Made by a program: the position numbers and the translations under genes. Of a stretch of DNA of 64,000 nucleotides, positions 46,981 to 55,247 are shown in pieces. The stretch is taken from the NCBI RefSeq assembly GCF_000482705.1, contig NZ_AXWO01000014.1:1-64000 (forward strand). The letters are read 5' to 3'. The stretch is from Glycomyces arizonensis DSM 44726. Its GTDB lineage: Bacteria > Actinomycetota > Actinomycetes > Mycobacteriales > Micromonosporaceae. The notes under the pieces are model-generated. The model was not told the DNA's origin, ran no database searches, and saw only the letters and a list, made by a program, of their open reading frames with translations. The number at the start of each line of letters is the position of its first letter. The stretch's first letter is position 1.

Positions 46981-47666
46981 TTGCCGAGGGGCTCGCCGTC
47001 GTCGCCGACGCCGTCCAGCGCGCCCAGCGCTTCGGCGACGAACCGTGCCACCGCACTGGCGCCCGCCGTCGTGAAGTGCGTGTTGTCCTTGGCCAGGTTC
47101 GCATCGACGTCGATGCCGCGCGCCGCGGCCGCGCCGTGCACGAACAGCGCGGCCGAATCGGCCTCGCCGAGCCAGGTGTAGAGCCAGCGGGTGAACACGG
47201 TCAAATCGATGACCGGCACGTCGAGCTCGTGGCCGAGCGCGCGGACCGCGGCCGGGTACGGCCCGTGCGAGTACCGCAGCGACCCGTCCTCGTCGAACAG
47301 GCGGCGCTCGACGCTCGTGGCCAGGACCGGCCGCGCCCCGGCGCGGCGGACCTCGGCGACGAACTCGGCCAGCCGCAGCCGGTACCCGCCCTCCGCGGCC
47401 AGGACGTCGGGCTCCTTCTGGTCGTTGTGGCCGAACTGGATCACGACGGTGTCGCCGGCGCGGAGCTCGGCGGTGACCTTGTCCCAGTGCCCCTCCTCCC
47501 GGAAGGACCGGGTGGTGGCGCCCCCGATGGCCAGGTTGCGCACGGCCTCGCCGGTGAAGCGGGCGAGCTCGTCGCCCCATCCCAGGAGCGGCAGGTCGGC
47601 GCGCCCGGAGGTGGCGCCGTCGTCGGTGGGGGCGACGGTGGAGTCGCCCGCGAGGTGGATCGTCAT
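46962..47666 (-). CDS. Rhamnogalacturonan acetylesterase-type SGNH hydrolase (YesT-like)
   Basis: Esterase of 234 residues. SGNH blocks: LAGDSTVAP (nucleophile S9), GGATTRSF (Gly block), QFGHNDQKEPD (Asn block) and DNTHFTTAG (catalytic Asp-x-x-His). This set matches rhamnogalacturonan acetylesterases, which remove acetyl groups from galacturonic acid. No signal peptide, so it acts on imported oligosaccharides. Its start touches the permease stop (TGATG). Confidence 0.85.
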   Translation of the reverse strand: MTIHLAGDSTVAPTDDGATSGRADLPLLGWGDELARFTGEAVRNLAIGGATTRSFREEGHWDKVTAELRAGDTVVIQFGHNDQKEPDVLAAEGGYRLRLAEFVAEVRRAGARPVLATSVERRLFDEDGSLRYSHGPYPAAVRALGHELDVPVIDLTVFTRWLYTWLGEADSAALFVHGAAAARGIDVDANLAKDNTHFTTAGASAVARFVAEALGALDGVGDDGEPLGKWMVRP

Positions 47667-48550
47667 CAGCCCTTCACACTCCCGATGAGCATGCCTTTCG
47701 CGAAGTGCTTCTGCAGGAACGGATACGCCAGGAGCACCGGGATCGTCGCGACGATGACCACCGCGAACTTGATGCCCTGCGCCGGAGGCGGCACCTCCGA
47801 GTGCAGTTCCTCAGGCGTCAGCGACGCCGCGGCCGTCACCTGCCGCAGGATCATCTGCAGCGTCCACTTGCTGGTGTCGTTCAGGTACAGCAGCGGCGAC
47901 ATGTAGTCGTTCCAGATGCCCACGGCGTAGAACAGCGCGAACGTCGCCAGCACCGGCTTCGACAGCGGCAGGACGACGTGCCGCAGCACCTGGAGCTCGT
48001 TCGCGCCGTCGATCTTGGCCGACTCCTCCAGCTCGACCGGCAGCTGCTGGAAGAAGTTCTTGATGATGATCAGGCTGAACGGGTTGATCGCCATCGGCAG
48101 GATCAGCGACCAGTACGTGTCCAGCAGGCCGAGCTGCTTGACCACGAGGAACGTCGGGATCATGCCCGCGCTGAACACCATCGTGAAGATGACCAGGCTG
48201 AGGATCGGGCCGCGCCCCGGCAGGTCCGTCTTCGACAGCGGATACGCCATCAGCGCCGTCAGCGCCAGCTGGATCAGCGTGCCGACGAAGGTGACCACGA
48301 TCGTCGTGACGAACGCGCGCACGATGACGTCCGAGGACAGGATCGACTCGTACGAGGTGGTGGTGAACTCCCTCGGCCACACGAAGAACGGCCGAGTGGT
48401 GATCTCGTACTCGGTGGCGAAGGAACCGGCCAGCACGTACAGGAACGGCAGGAGCGCGAGCAGCCCGACCGCGATCAGCAGCAGGACGTTGAAGACGTCG
48501 AAGGCGCGTCCGGCGCGGGTGTTGAACCGCTTGTTGATCGAAGAGCTCAT
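47666..48550 (-). CDS. ABC permease, LplC/YtcP type
   Basis: Membrane protein of 294 residues with six helices. EAA loop ELEESAKIDGANELQVLRHV. The phrase MSPLLYLNDTSKWTLQMILR is typical of LplC/YtcP-like permeases. The start touches the stop of the LplB-like gene (TGATG). Confidence 0.9.
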   Translation of the reverse strand: MSSSINKRFNTRAGRAFDVFNVLLLIAVGLLALLPFLYVLAGSFATEYEITTRPFFVWPREFTTTSYESILSSDVIVRAFVTTIVVTFVGTLIQLALTALMAYPLSKTDLPGRGPILSLVIFTMVFSAGMIPTFLVVKQLGLLDTYWSLILPMAINPFSLIIIKNFFQQLPVELEESAKIDGANELQVLRHVVLPLSKPVLATFALFYAVGIWNDYMSPLLYLNDTSKWTLQMILRQVTAAASLTPEELHSEVPPPAQGIKFAVVIVATIPVLLAYPFLQKHFAKGMLIGSVKG

Positions 48551-49521
48551 CAGAAGATCCCCTGCTGGTTGAATCGCTTCGCGAGCCAGTTGGTGCCGAA
48601 GATGAGCACGAGCCCCACGAGCGCCTTGAACAGGCCCACGGCCGTGGCGTAGCTGTACGACCCCTGCTCGATGCCCGCGAAGTAGACGTAGGTGTCGAAG
48701 ACGTCGGCGACATTGCGGTTCAGGGCGTTCGACATCAGGTAGATCTGCTCGAAGCCGGTGTTGAGGAGCTGACCGGTCTGCAGGATGAGCATCACCACGA
48801 TCGTGGGGCGGATCGAGGGCAGCGTGATGTGCCAGACGCGGCGCCAGCGCCCCGCGCCGTCGATGACCGCCGCCTCGTACTGCCCCTGGTCCACGCCTGC
48901 CAGGGCCGCGAGGAAGATGATCGTGCCCCAGCCCGTGTCCTTCCAGATCATCTGCATGAGGATGAGCGGCCGGAACCAGCCGGGGTCGGCGAGCATGTTG
49001 GTGTCCGAGCCGAACAGCCCGTTGAAGAACGTCCACAGCGGCCCGGTCCCGATGGCGAACAGCAGCGCGGTGAGGGACACCACGACGGTCCACGACAGGA
49101 AGTGGGGGATGTAGACGAGCGTCTGCACCGTGCGCTTGAGGATCTGGAGGCGCAGCTCGTTGAGCAGGAGCGCCACCACGATGGTGATCGGGAACGCGAT
49201 GAACAGGCTGAGCGCCGCGATGATCAGGGTGTTCTCGAGCAGCCGCGGGAAGTCGGGGTTGGACATGAACTCCTGGAAGTGCTCCAGGCCGACCCACTCG
49301 CTCCCCTCGATGCCGAGGAACGGGATGTAGTTCTTGAACGCGATCCGGGCCCCGTACATGGGCCAGAACCGGAACAGGACGAAGTACAGGATGCCCGGCA
49401 GCATCAGGAAGAACAGCCACCGGTACCGCACCATGCGGGACCAGAGGTGCTTCCGGCGCGCGGCGGTCCGCGGGGACCGCGTGCCCGGCGACTCGCGCTC
49501 GACCTCCACGACGGTCGTCAT
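48550..49521 (-). CDS. ABC permease, LplB type
   Basis: Membrane protein of 323 residues with six helices after a 30-residue basic N-terminus. RYRWLFFLMLPGILYFVLFR and the EAA loop GQYEAAVIDGAGRWRRVWHI match LplB/YteP permeases. A stable hairpin separates it from the binding-protein gene. No ATPase gene in the cluster. Confidence 0.9.
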   Translation of the reverse strand: MTTVVEVERESPGTRSPRTAARRKHLWSRMVRYRWLFFLMLPGILYFVLFRFWPMYGARIAFKNYIPFLGIEGSEWVGLEHFQEFMSNPDFPRLLENTLIIAALSLFIAFPITIVVALLLNELRLQILKRTVQTLVYIPHFLSWTVVVSLTALLFAIGTGPLWTFFNGLFGSDTNMLADPGWFRPLILMQMIWKDTGWGTIIFLAALAGVDQGQYEAAVIDGAGRWRRVWHITLPSIRPTIVVMLILQTGQLLNTGFEQIYLMSNALNRNVADVFDTYVYFAGIEQGSYSYATAVGLFKALVGLVLIFGTNWLAKRFNQQGIF

Positions 49522-49545
49522 CGCAGTCTCCTCCTTGAGGTTCGA

Positions 49546-49587
49546 GGTGCGGGGCCGGTGGCGGTCTCACGCCACCGGCCCCGCACC
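49546..49587 (-). terminator. Intercistronic hairpin after the binding-protein gene
   Basis: Perfect 17-base stem (GGTGCGGGGCCGGTGGC and its complement) with an 8-base loop, between the binding-protein stop and the LplB-like start. Same placement as the hairpin at 41072-41097. Confidence 0.8.
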
Positions 49588-49592
49588 GGGGG

Positions 49593-51113
49593 TCAGTCGA
49601 GTTCCGCGTAGAGGTCGTTGATCTCGGTGATCACGTCCTCGCCGCCGCTGGCGTACCACTGGTCGATGGCGTCCTGCAGTCCGGCGTCGTCGATCTGCCC
49701 GGCGATGTACTGGATGCGGGCGTCGGTGATGATGGTGTCGAGCTGGGCGCCGTTGGTGGTGTAGGTCGGCGAGACGAGTGAGGCCGCGGGGTTGAACACG
49801 GCGTTCTCGAGGTCTTCGGCCTGGAGCTCCAGGCGCAGCTGCGCGATCTGCTCGTCGTACTCGGACTCGGGCTTGGCCTTGTAGGCCTCATATCCGGCGA
49901 CGTTCATGCCGAGCTGGGCCCAGGCTCCGGTCACCTGGTCGGTGAAGTCCTGCCTGTCCGGGTTGTCCACGGAGTAGCCGTCTTCGACCGTGAAGTTGTC
50001 GCCCTCGATCCCGTTGTTCATGAGGACCTGCGCGTCCTTGGTGTTCAGCTTGTCGAGGACCGTCAGCACCTCCTTGAGCTGCTCCTCGGTCTGCACGCCC
50101 GAGCGGGGGATCGCCAGGAAGCCGGAGTACCCGGCGGTGGGCATCGCGTAGGTGCCGTTCGGCCCATCGAGCTGGCCGGCGAGCGCCACATACTGGTCGT
50201 AGTTCTCGGGGTCCTGCTCCTTGAACAGGTCGACGAGCTGGGCGGCCCGGGACTGGACGTCGATGATGATGCCGCCCTCGCCGTTCAGGAACGGCTCGTT
50301 CCACTTGGCGCCGTCCAGCGTGGCGTAGTCGGGGTTGACGTAGCCGTTCTGGATCAGTTCGCGCTCGTATCCCAGCGCCTGCTTCCACTCGTCGGTGGTG
50401 AAGGAGGGGACGAGCTCGCCGCCCTCGTCGCGCCACAGGTTGCCCGCGCCGTGCCAGACCTCGATGGCGTCGTACGGGCTGCCGTTGCCGAGCCCGCTCC
50501 AGGCGATGTTGATCATGCCGTAGGTGTCGTCCTCGCCGTTGCCGTCGGGGTCGTCCTCGGTGAAGGCGCGCGCGATCTCCATGAGGTCGTCGGTGGTCTC
50601 GGGCAGCTCCAGGCCCAGGTTCTCGAGCCAGTCCTGGCGGATGATCACGCTGTGGCGGATGACGTCCCTGGCGCGGTAGACGCCGTAGACCTTGCCGTTG
50701 ACGCTGGAGGCCTCCTGGACCTCGGGGTTCTCGGTGACGAGGTTGGGATAGTCGCCCGAGGCGAGGTAGTCGGTGAGGTCCCAGAACCCGCCCGCTTCGG
50801 CGGTCTGGACGAAGGCCTGGTCCTTGCCCTGGATGACCATGACGTCGGGGATGTCGTCGCCCGCCAGGACCGTGTTGGTCTTGGCGCCGTAATCGCTGTT
50901 GGGCACCCATTGGACGCTGAGGTCCACGCCGGCGATCTCGCTGAGCGCCTCGTCGATCGGGTCGTCCTCCTCGGGCGGCGTCGCGGAGAAGTAGGGCGCC
51001 ATGATGTCGAGCGTCTCCAGCGGGTCGCCGGATTCGCCGTCGTCGCTGCATCCGGCCAGCACCAGGCTGCCGGACAGGAGGACGGCTACTGGTATGCGCT
51101 TTCTTAGCGTCAT
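49593..51113 (-). CDS. Extracellular binding lipoprotein, LplA/YtcQ type
   Basis: Lipoprotein of 506 residues; lipobox LAGC (cysteine about 21). LplA/YtcQ-type features: LDIMAPYFSATPPEEDDPID near the N-terminus, DIPDVMVIQGKDQAF, DPDGNGEDDTYGMINIAW and a long C-terminal helical part. ATG 51113 has AAAGGA 7 bases upstream. In Bacillus, homologues bind unsaturated rhamnogalacturonan oligosaccharides. Confidence 0.9.
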   Translation of the reverse strand: MTLRKRIPVAVLLSGSLVLAGCSDDGESGDPLETLDIMAPYFSATPPEEDDPIDEALSEIAGVDLSVQWVPNSDYGAKTNTVLAGDDIPDVMVIQGKDQAFVQTAEAGGFWDLTDYLASGDYPNLVTENPEVQEASSVNGKVYGVYRARDVIRHSVIIRQDWLENLGLELPETTDDLMEIARAFTEDDPDGNGEDDTYGMINIAWSGLGNGSPYDAIEVWHGAGNLWRDEGGELVPSFTTDEWKQALGYERELIQNGYVNPDYATLDGAKWNEPFLNGEGGIIIDVQSRAAQLVDLFKEQDPENYDQYVALAGQLDGPNGTYAMPTAGYSGFLAIPRSGVQTEEQLKEVLTVLDKLNTKDAQVLMNNGIEGDNFTVEDGYSVDNPDRQDFTDQVTGAWAQLGMNVAGYEAYKAKPESEYDEQIAQLRLELQAEDLENAVFNPAASLVSPTYTTNGAQLDTIITDARIQYIAGQIDDAGLQDAIDQWYASGGEDVITEINDLYAELD

Positions 51114-51168
51114 CGGGGGTCCTTTCACAAGGGGATTTCGTCGGTTGTTCTGTGGTTTGCCGGTGGGG

Positions 51169-51846
51169 TCAGGCGTCGGCCGGAAGGTTCCGGTCGTTCG
51201 CGGCGTAGAAGGACAGGCAGAGCGCGGTGCACAGGTACACCCACCCGCCGATGGAGACCACGGGCAGCAGCCCGGGTACGAACGCGGTGATCGCGGCGAC
51301 GAGCGCGGTCGTCGCGATGAGCAGGAGCGGAGCGCCGGGGAACCGGACCAGGAAGGCCCAGGCCAGGCGTATGCACCGCCCGCGCCGCAGCTCGTAATGG
51401 GCGTCCATCGTCACCGCGAGCACGAGGTGCGCGAGGCAGACGGCGGCCGCCGCGATGAGCGCGATTTCCAGCCACCCCGTGCCGGGGCGTCCGGCCAGCG
51501 CCAGGAGGCTCACGCCGAAGCACGTGAGCGCGGCGGCGGACGGCGCTGCGAGGAGGTTGGCGTGCTTGAACTGGGCGCGCCACCGGGTTGCGAAGGCGCG
51601 CACGAGCCGTTGGTCGTCGCCCCGCAGCCGGGTCCGGCTGCACGACGTGGCGGCCGCCAGCGCGGGCGCCCAGCCGAGGACGATCCCGCCCGCCAGCGAG
51701 AAGACGATCACCAGGAGGTTCAGCAGTCCGATGAACGCCGCGGCGTCGGCCCATCCGTACCAGCGTTCGACCCGCGAGCCGTCGCGGGCGGCGCGAGCGC
51801 CGCGGTCGGGTGCCGCCGGGCCGCGAGGGGTGTCCAGCGTCGTCAT
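51169..51846 (-). CDS. YesL-like (DUF624) membrane protein
   Basis: Membrane protein of 225 residues with about five helices (AAAFIGLLNLLVIVFSLAGG, PALAAATSCSRTRLRGDDQR, FVRFPGAPLLLIATTALVAA-like segment). DUF624 proteins such as Bacillus YesL are encoded with LplABC-type importers. ATG 51846 is chosen because GGGGAGCG lies 8 bases before it; ATG 51867 is in frame. First gene of the rhamnogalacturonan operon, directly behind its promoter. Confidence 0.8.
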   Translation of the reverse strand: MTTLDTPRGPAAPDRGARAARDGSRVERWYGWADAAAFIGLLNLLVIVFSLAGGIVLGWAPALAAATSCSRTRLRGDDQRLVRAFATRWRAQFKHANLLAAPSAAALTCFGVSLLALAGRPGTGWLEIALIAAAAVCLAHLVLAVTMDAHYELRRGRCIRLAWAFLVRFPGAPLLLIATTALVAAITAFVPGLLPVVSIGGWVYLCTALCLSFYAANDRNLPADA

Positions 51847-51940
51847 CGGTGCGCTCCCCTTCTTCATCGGTGTCTGCCGCGGTCTGAGCTTCGTCGACCG
51901 CCCGTCTTCGGGGCCGCCGTTCGGCGGCTCCGTTCACGAT

Positions 51941-51999
51941 CACATTTGAAAGGATTCAAATGTGATTGACACAATAGTTAATGAACGATGTCACGTCAA
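51941..51999 (-). promoter_or_regulatory. Promoter and operator of the rhamnogalacturonan operon
   Basis: On the minus strand, -35 TTGACG (51999-51994), 17-base spacer and -10 TATTGT (51976-51971), giving a start near 51963. A perfect inverted repeat with 10-base arms CACATTTGAA and TTCAAATGTG and 4-base centre occupies 51941-51964, directly at the start site. This looks like a repressor site. No regulator gene lies beside it. Confidence 0.7.
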
Positions 52000-52359
52000 T
52001 GGGGGGTAGAGACAGACGTAAAGACGGTCGCCTGCGCGGGCGCCGGTCGGTCGGGACCGTGTTCCGGTGAAACCCTGTCCACAGGGGTGAGTCCACTGGT
52101 GATACGGACGTTGAGATTGTCGAATAATGTTGTGGCACAACATGGTTCGTGAGAAAAGATCGCAGTGTACGGACCGGATTGCGGCTTGTGGATGGGGCGG
52201 CGGCATTGAATCGGTTCAAATGAAGTCCGGACAAGTGTGCGATAACTCATTCCGAGCACCGCTTCAAGACGGCCGCGACTCGCGCCGACAAGGCCGACTC
52301 GCTCCCGCAGCCGCCGCTGCGGCGCGACCCGGCAGGTGCTTTGATCGTCGACGGAACGG
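52000..52359. other. Gene-free region with a palindrome
   Basis: No supported gene in 360 bases. It holds the inverted repeat ATGTTGT / ACAACAT with 3-base centre (52127-52143) and a small hairpin CCCTGT / ACAGGG (about 52075-52088). TTCAAAT at about 52214 repeats half of the operator at 51941. A remote control region or a small RNA is possible but not shown. Confidence 0.4.
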
Positions 52360-52409
52360 AACGGGACCAGCGCCGCGGCGACGTGCGAGCGCGCGGGGCC
52401 GGTCCCGTT
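52360..52409 (-). terminator. Hairpin after the SDR gene
   Basis: Arms AACGGGACC and GGTCCCGTT, 9 perfect pairs with additional pairing possible in the loop, starting 8 bases after the SDR stop codon on the minus strand. Confidence 0.65.
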
Positions 52410-52416
52410 CGGTCGG

Positions 52417-53154
52417 CTAGTCCATGTTGTGGCCGCCGTTGACGGTGATCCGCTGGCCGGTGACGAAGCCCGCGGCGTCGGACGCGAGATACGACACCGC
52501 CGCGGCCACGTCCTCTGGCCTGCCGATGCGGCCCATGGGGACTTCGGACACGTAGCCCGCCGTGTCGGCGTCGGTCAGGTCGCCGTGCCGCTCCACTGGC
52601 ACCCAGCCCGGCGCCACCAGGTTCACGGTGATCCCGTCGCCGCCCAGCTCCCGGGCCCACGTGCGGGTCAGCCCCCACTGAGCCCCCTTCGCGGCGTTGT
52701 ACGCCGACATTCCCGGCATCGCCCGCTCGAAGGCGTCCGAGCCGATCTGGACGAACCGCCCGTTCCCGGCCGCCCGCATGTCCGCCAGCACGGCCTGGAG
52801 CAGCAGGGTGGGGCTCTTGACGAAGAACTCCAGTTGGTCCAGGTGATCGCGCCAGCCGAGCCGGTCGACCGGAATCTCCGGCTGCGGGCCCGTGGCATTG
52901 GCGACCAGCACCCCGACCGGCCCCAAAGCGGCCCGAATCCGCTCGACCAGGTCCTGCACGGCGGCCTCGTCGGTCACATCGGCGCCGAAGGCCTCGGCGG
53001 TTCCGCCCGCCGAGCGGATGTCGGCGACCACCCGCTCCGCCCGCTCGCGGCCCGCCGCGTAGTTGACGGCGACGGCGAAGCCGTCGGCGGCGAGCCTGCG
53101 GGCGATGGCCGCACCCAGTCCTCGAGAAGCTCCTGAAACGAGTGCGACGGTCAT
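52417..53154 (-). CDS. Short-chain dehydrogenase/reductase
   Basis: Oxidoreductase of 245 residues. NADP-binding motif GASRGLGAAI near the N-terminus, ANATG in place of NNAG, catalytic S (QIGSDAFE) and YNAAKGA (Tyr and Lys). The C-terminal phrase YLASDAAGFVTGQRITVNGG is that of classical FabG-like SDRs. ATG 53154 has GGAGGAA 4 bases upstream. Single-gene unit; substrate unknown. Confidence 0.9.
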   Translation of the reverse strand: MTVALVSGASRGLGAAIARRLAADGFAVAVNYAAGRERAERVVADIRSAGGTAEAFGADVTDEAAVQDLVERIRAALGPVGVLVANATGPQPEIPVDRLGWRDHLDQLEFFVKSPTLLLQAVLADMRAAGNGRFVQIGSDAFERAMPGMSAYNAAKGAQWGLTRTWARELGGDGITVNLVAPGWVPVERHGDLTDADTAGYVSEVPMGRIGRPEDVAAAVSYLASDAAGFVTGQRITVNGGHNMD

Positions 53155-53491
53155 TGGTTCCTCCAAGTCGATGACGGGGCGGCGCCGCGGCCGCGCCGAT
53201 CGAACCCGGTGGGCTCGGGGCGGGAGTCATGCTGAGCGGCGCGCGTGGCGAGTCTAATCGACGAAGCCGCCACGGCACAGAATCCGCCGATGGGGGGCAC
53301 TCCGGCCTCGGCTCAGACGGGGCGGTGGGTCGCGGCGCGTGTCGACCGCTGGAGGCCGCGTGCGGCTCGCCGCGGTTCACCGGTGGTGCCCGGGGAGCGG
53401 GCTTGAGCACCACCGGGGCGAGGCGCCATGGTCGGTCATGATGGGGGCGTGAGGGGAGGCCGCGCGGTGGCGACCCGGGCCGGACCCGGTG
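53155..53491. other. Gap without a supported gene
   Basis: GC-rich. Contains the SDR promoter near 53160-53230. I see no reading frame or structure to report in the remainder. Confidence 0.4.
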
Positions 53492-53974
53492 CTACCAGGT
53501 CAGTCGGTCCTGCGTGAAGACGGTGAAGTTGTTGCCGTTGACGAACGTGTTGCCCGAGAGCACGAAGTAGACGTTGTTGAGCCCTTGGCGGGAGTACTGG
53601 CCCGTGAAGGTCGTGGTGAGGCCGTAGCACGGGCCGTCGTCGCTGGTCTGCGAGCCCGACATGTAGTGGGTGGTCACGGGCGTGCCGTCGAGGTCCCACG
53701 AGGAGGTGTTGTAGGAGACCGTCAAGTGCGGCGGGGTGTAGCTGGACTGGCGGCACACCGTGACCGAGTACCTGAAGGTCTCGCCGTCGCCGTTGAACTG
53801 GATCCACCCGTCGGCGTAGCCGAGGTTCTGGCCGGCGCCGGTCACCTGGATCGTCACCGAGTGCTGGCCGTCCCAGGCGGCCTGGGCCGCGGACGGCGCC
53901 ATGACCGCCACGCCGGACATGGCGAGGACGGCGGCGAGCGCCACGAGCGCGCGTCGCAGGAGATTCGTTCGCAT
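53492..53974 (-). CDS. Secreted protein of unknown function
   Basis: Protein of 160 residues with a clear Sec signal peptide (MRTNLLRRALVALAAVLAMS, cleavage after AAQA at about 34). The mature part of about 127 residues is beta-rich with two cysteines (VCRQSS and GPCYGL) that may form a disulfide: SVTIQVTGAGQNLGYADGWI, LTVSYNTSSWDLDGTPVTTH. No family recognised. AAGGGAAA precedes ATG 53974. A small extracellular binding or inhibitor protein is possible. Confidence 0.75.
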   Translation of the reverse strand: MRTNLLRRALVALAAVLAMSGVAVMAPSAAQAAWDGQHSVTIQVTGAGQNLGYADGWIQFNGDGETFRYSVTVCRQSSYTPPHLTVSYNTSSWDLDGTPVTTHYMSGSQTSDDGPCYGLTTTFTGQYSRQGLNNVYFVLSGNTFVNGNNFTVFTQDRLTW

Positions 53975-54200
53975 CGCATTTCCCTTGATCGAAGTAAATC
54001 GAAAAACATCAATATGATGTCTCAAAGGACTGTAGCAATGAGACGACTTTCGGTCATCGGCCGAACAGCCGATTTCGGCCCCGGTGCCGACCGGCCGACC
54101 GCCTCCGGAAGTGAGGCCCTCCGCGCGGCCGCCCGCTCCGAGACCGCTCGGCGAGTAGCCTTACACGCGTTCGTCAATCGCGACTGGGAAGGACCTTCCA

Positions 54201-55247
54201 ATGGAGTATCGGCGACTCGGCGGCAGCGGGCTCAAGGTCAGCGCCATCACCTACGGCAACTGGCTTCCCGGCGTCGACCCCGCGCTCGCCAAGGACTGCG
54301 TCCGCACCGCGCTCGACGTCGGCATCACCACCTTCGACACCGCCGACGTCTACGGCCGCCCCGATTTCGGCGCGGGGGAGCGGGCCCTCGGCGAGGCCCT
54401 CGCCGGAGTCCGGCGCGAGTCGATCGCGCTGGCCACCAAGGTCTGCATGCCCGTCGGCGACGGCCCCTACGACCGCGGCCTCTCGCGCAAGCACATCATG
54501 GAGGGCTGCGAAGGCTCGCTGCGGCGGCTGCGCACCGACCACATCGACCTCTACCAGGCGCACCGCTACGACGAGGAGACCCCGCTGGAGGAGACCATGA
54601 GCGCCTTCGCCGACCTCGTCCGCCAGGGCAAGGTCGGCTACCTCGGCGTCTCGGAGTGGACCGCCCCGCAGATCAGGCGCGCCGCCGCCCTCGCCGACGA
54701 GCTGAAGGTCCCGCTGGTCTCCAACCAGCCGCAGTACAGCCTGCTGTGGCGCATCGTCGAGGCGCGGGTCGTCCCCGAGTGCGTCGAGTCCGGCCTGAGC
54801 CAGATCGTCTTCTCGCCGCTGGCGCAGGGCGTCCTCACCGGCAAGTACCGCCCCGGCCAGGCGCCGCCTGAGTCCAGCAGGGCCGCCGCGGAGAACGCCG
54901 CGCGCTTCGTGGGCCGGTACATGTCCGATCCGGTCCTGACCGCCGTCGCCCGGCTCGAACCCATCGCCAAGGACCTCGGCGCGACCATCGCGCAGCTCTC
55001 GCTCGCCTGGGTGCTGGGCCGCCCCACCGTCGCGGCCGCGGTGATGGGCGCCTCCAGCCCCAAGCAGATCCTCGACAACGTCGCCGCCACCGAGCTCGAA
55101 CTCGGCGATGACGTGCTCGCCGCCGTGGACGCCGCACTCGTGGACGACGAGCACGGCGACCTGGTCGAACGCGACCCGTCCAAGACCGCCCGCATGTTCG
55201 CCGTCATGGACGCCTGGAAGCAGGAGGGCGCTGCTCAGCGGAGCTGA
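54201..55247 (+). CDS. Aldo/keto reductase
   Basis: NADPH-dependent reductase of 348 residues of the potassium-channel-beta-like branch. Catalytic tetrad segments: FDTADVYGR (Asp, Tyr), ALATKVCMP (Lys) and LYQAHRYDEETP (His). Cofactor loop FSPLAQGVLTGKYRPG. GGAAGGAC lies 8 bases before ATG. Its 3' end overlaps the convergent glycosyltransferase gene by 13 bases. Substrate unknown. Confidence 0.9.
   Translation: MEYRRLGGSGLKVSAITYGNWLPGVDPALAKDCVRTALDVGITTFDTADVYGRPDFGAGERALGEALAGVRRESIALATKVCMPVGDGPYDRGLSRKHIMEGCEGSLRRLRTDHIDLYQAHRYDEETPLEETMSAFADLVRQGKVGYLGVSEWTAPQIRRAAALADELKVPLVSNQPQYSLLWRIVEARVVPECVESGLSQIVFSPLAQGVLTGKYRPGQAPPESSRAAAENAARFVGRYMSDPVLTAVARLEPIAKDLGATIAQLSLAWVLGRPTVAAAVMGASSPKQILDNVAATELELGDDVLAAVDAALVDDEHGDLVERDPSKTARMFAVMDAWKQEGAAQRS

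Noticed and set aside
52127-52420. Possible 97-codon gene in the gap at 52 kb
   Set aside because: Ends in an arginine/alanine-rich shadow of the terminator region and lacks a ribosome-binding site.
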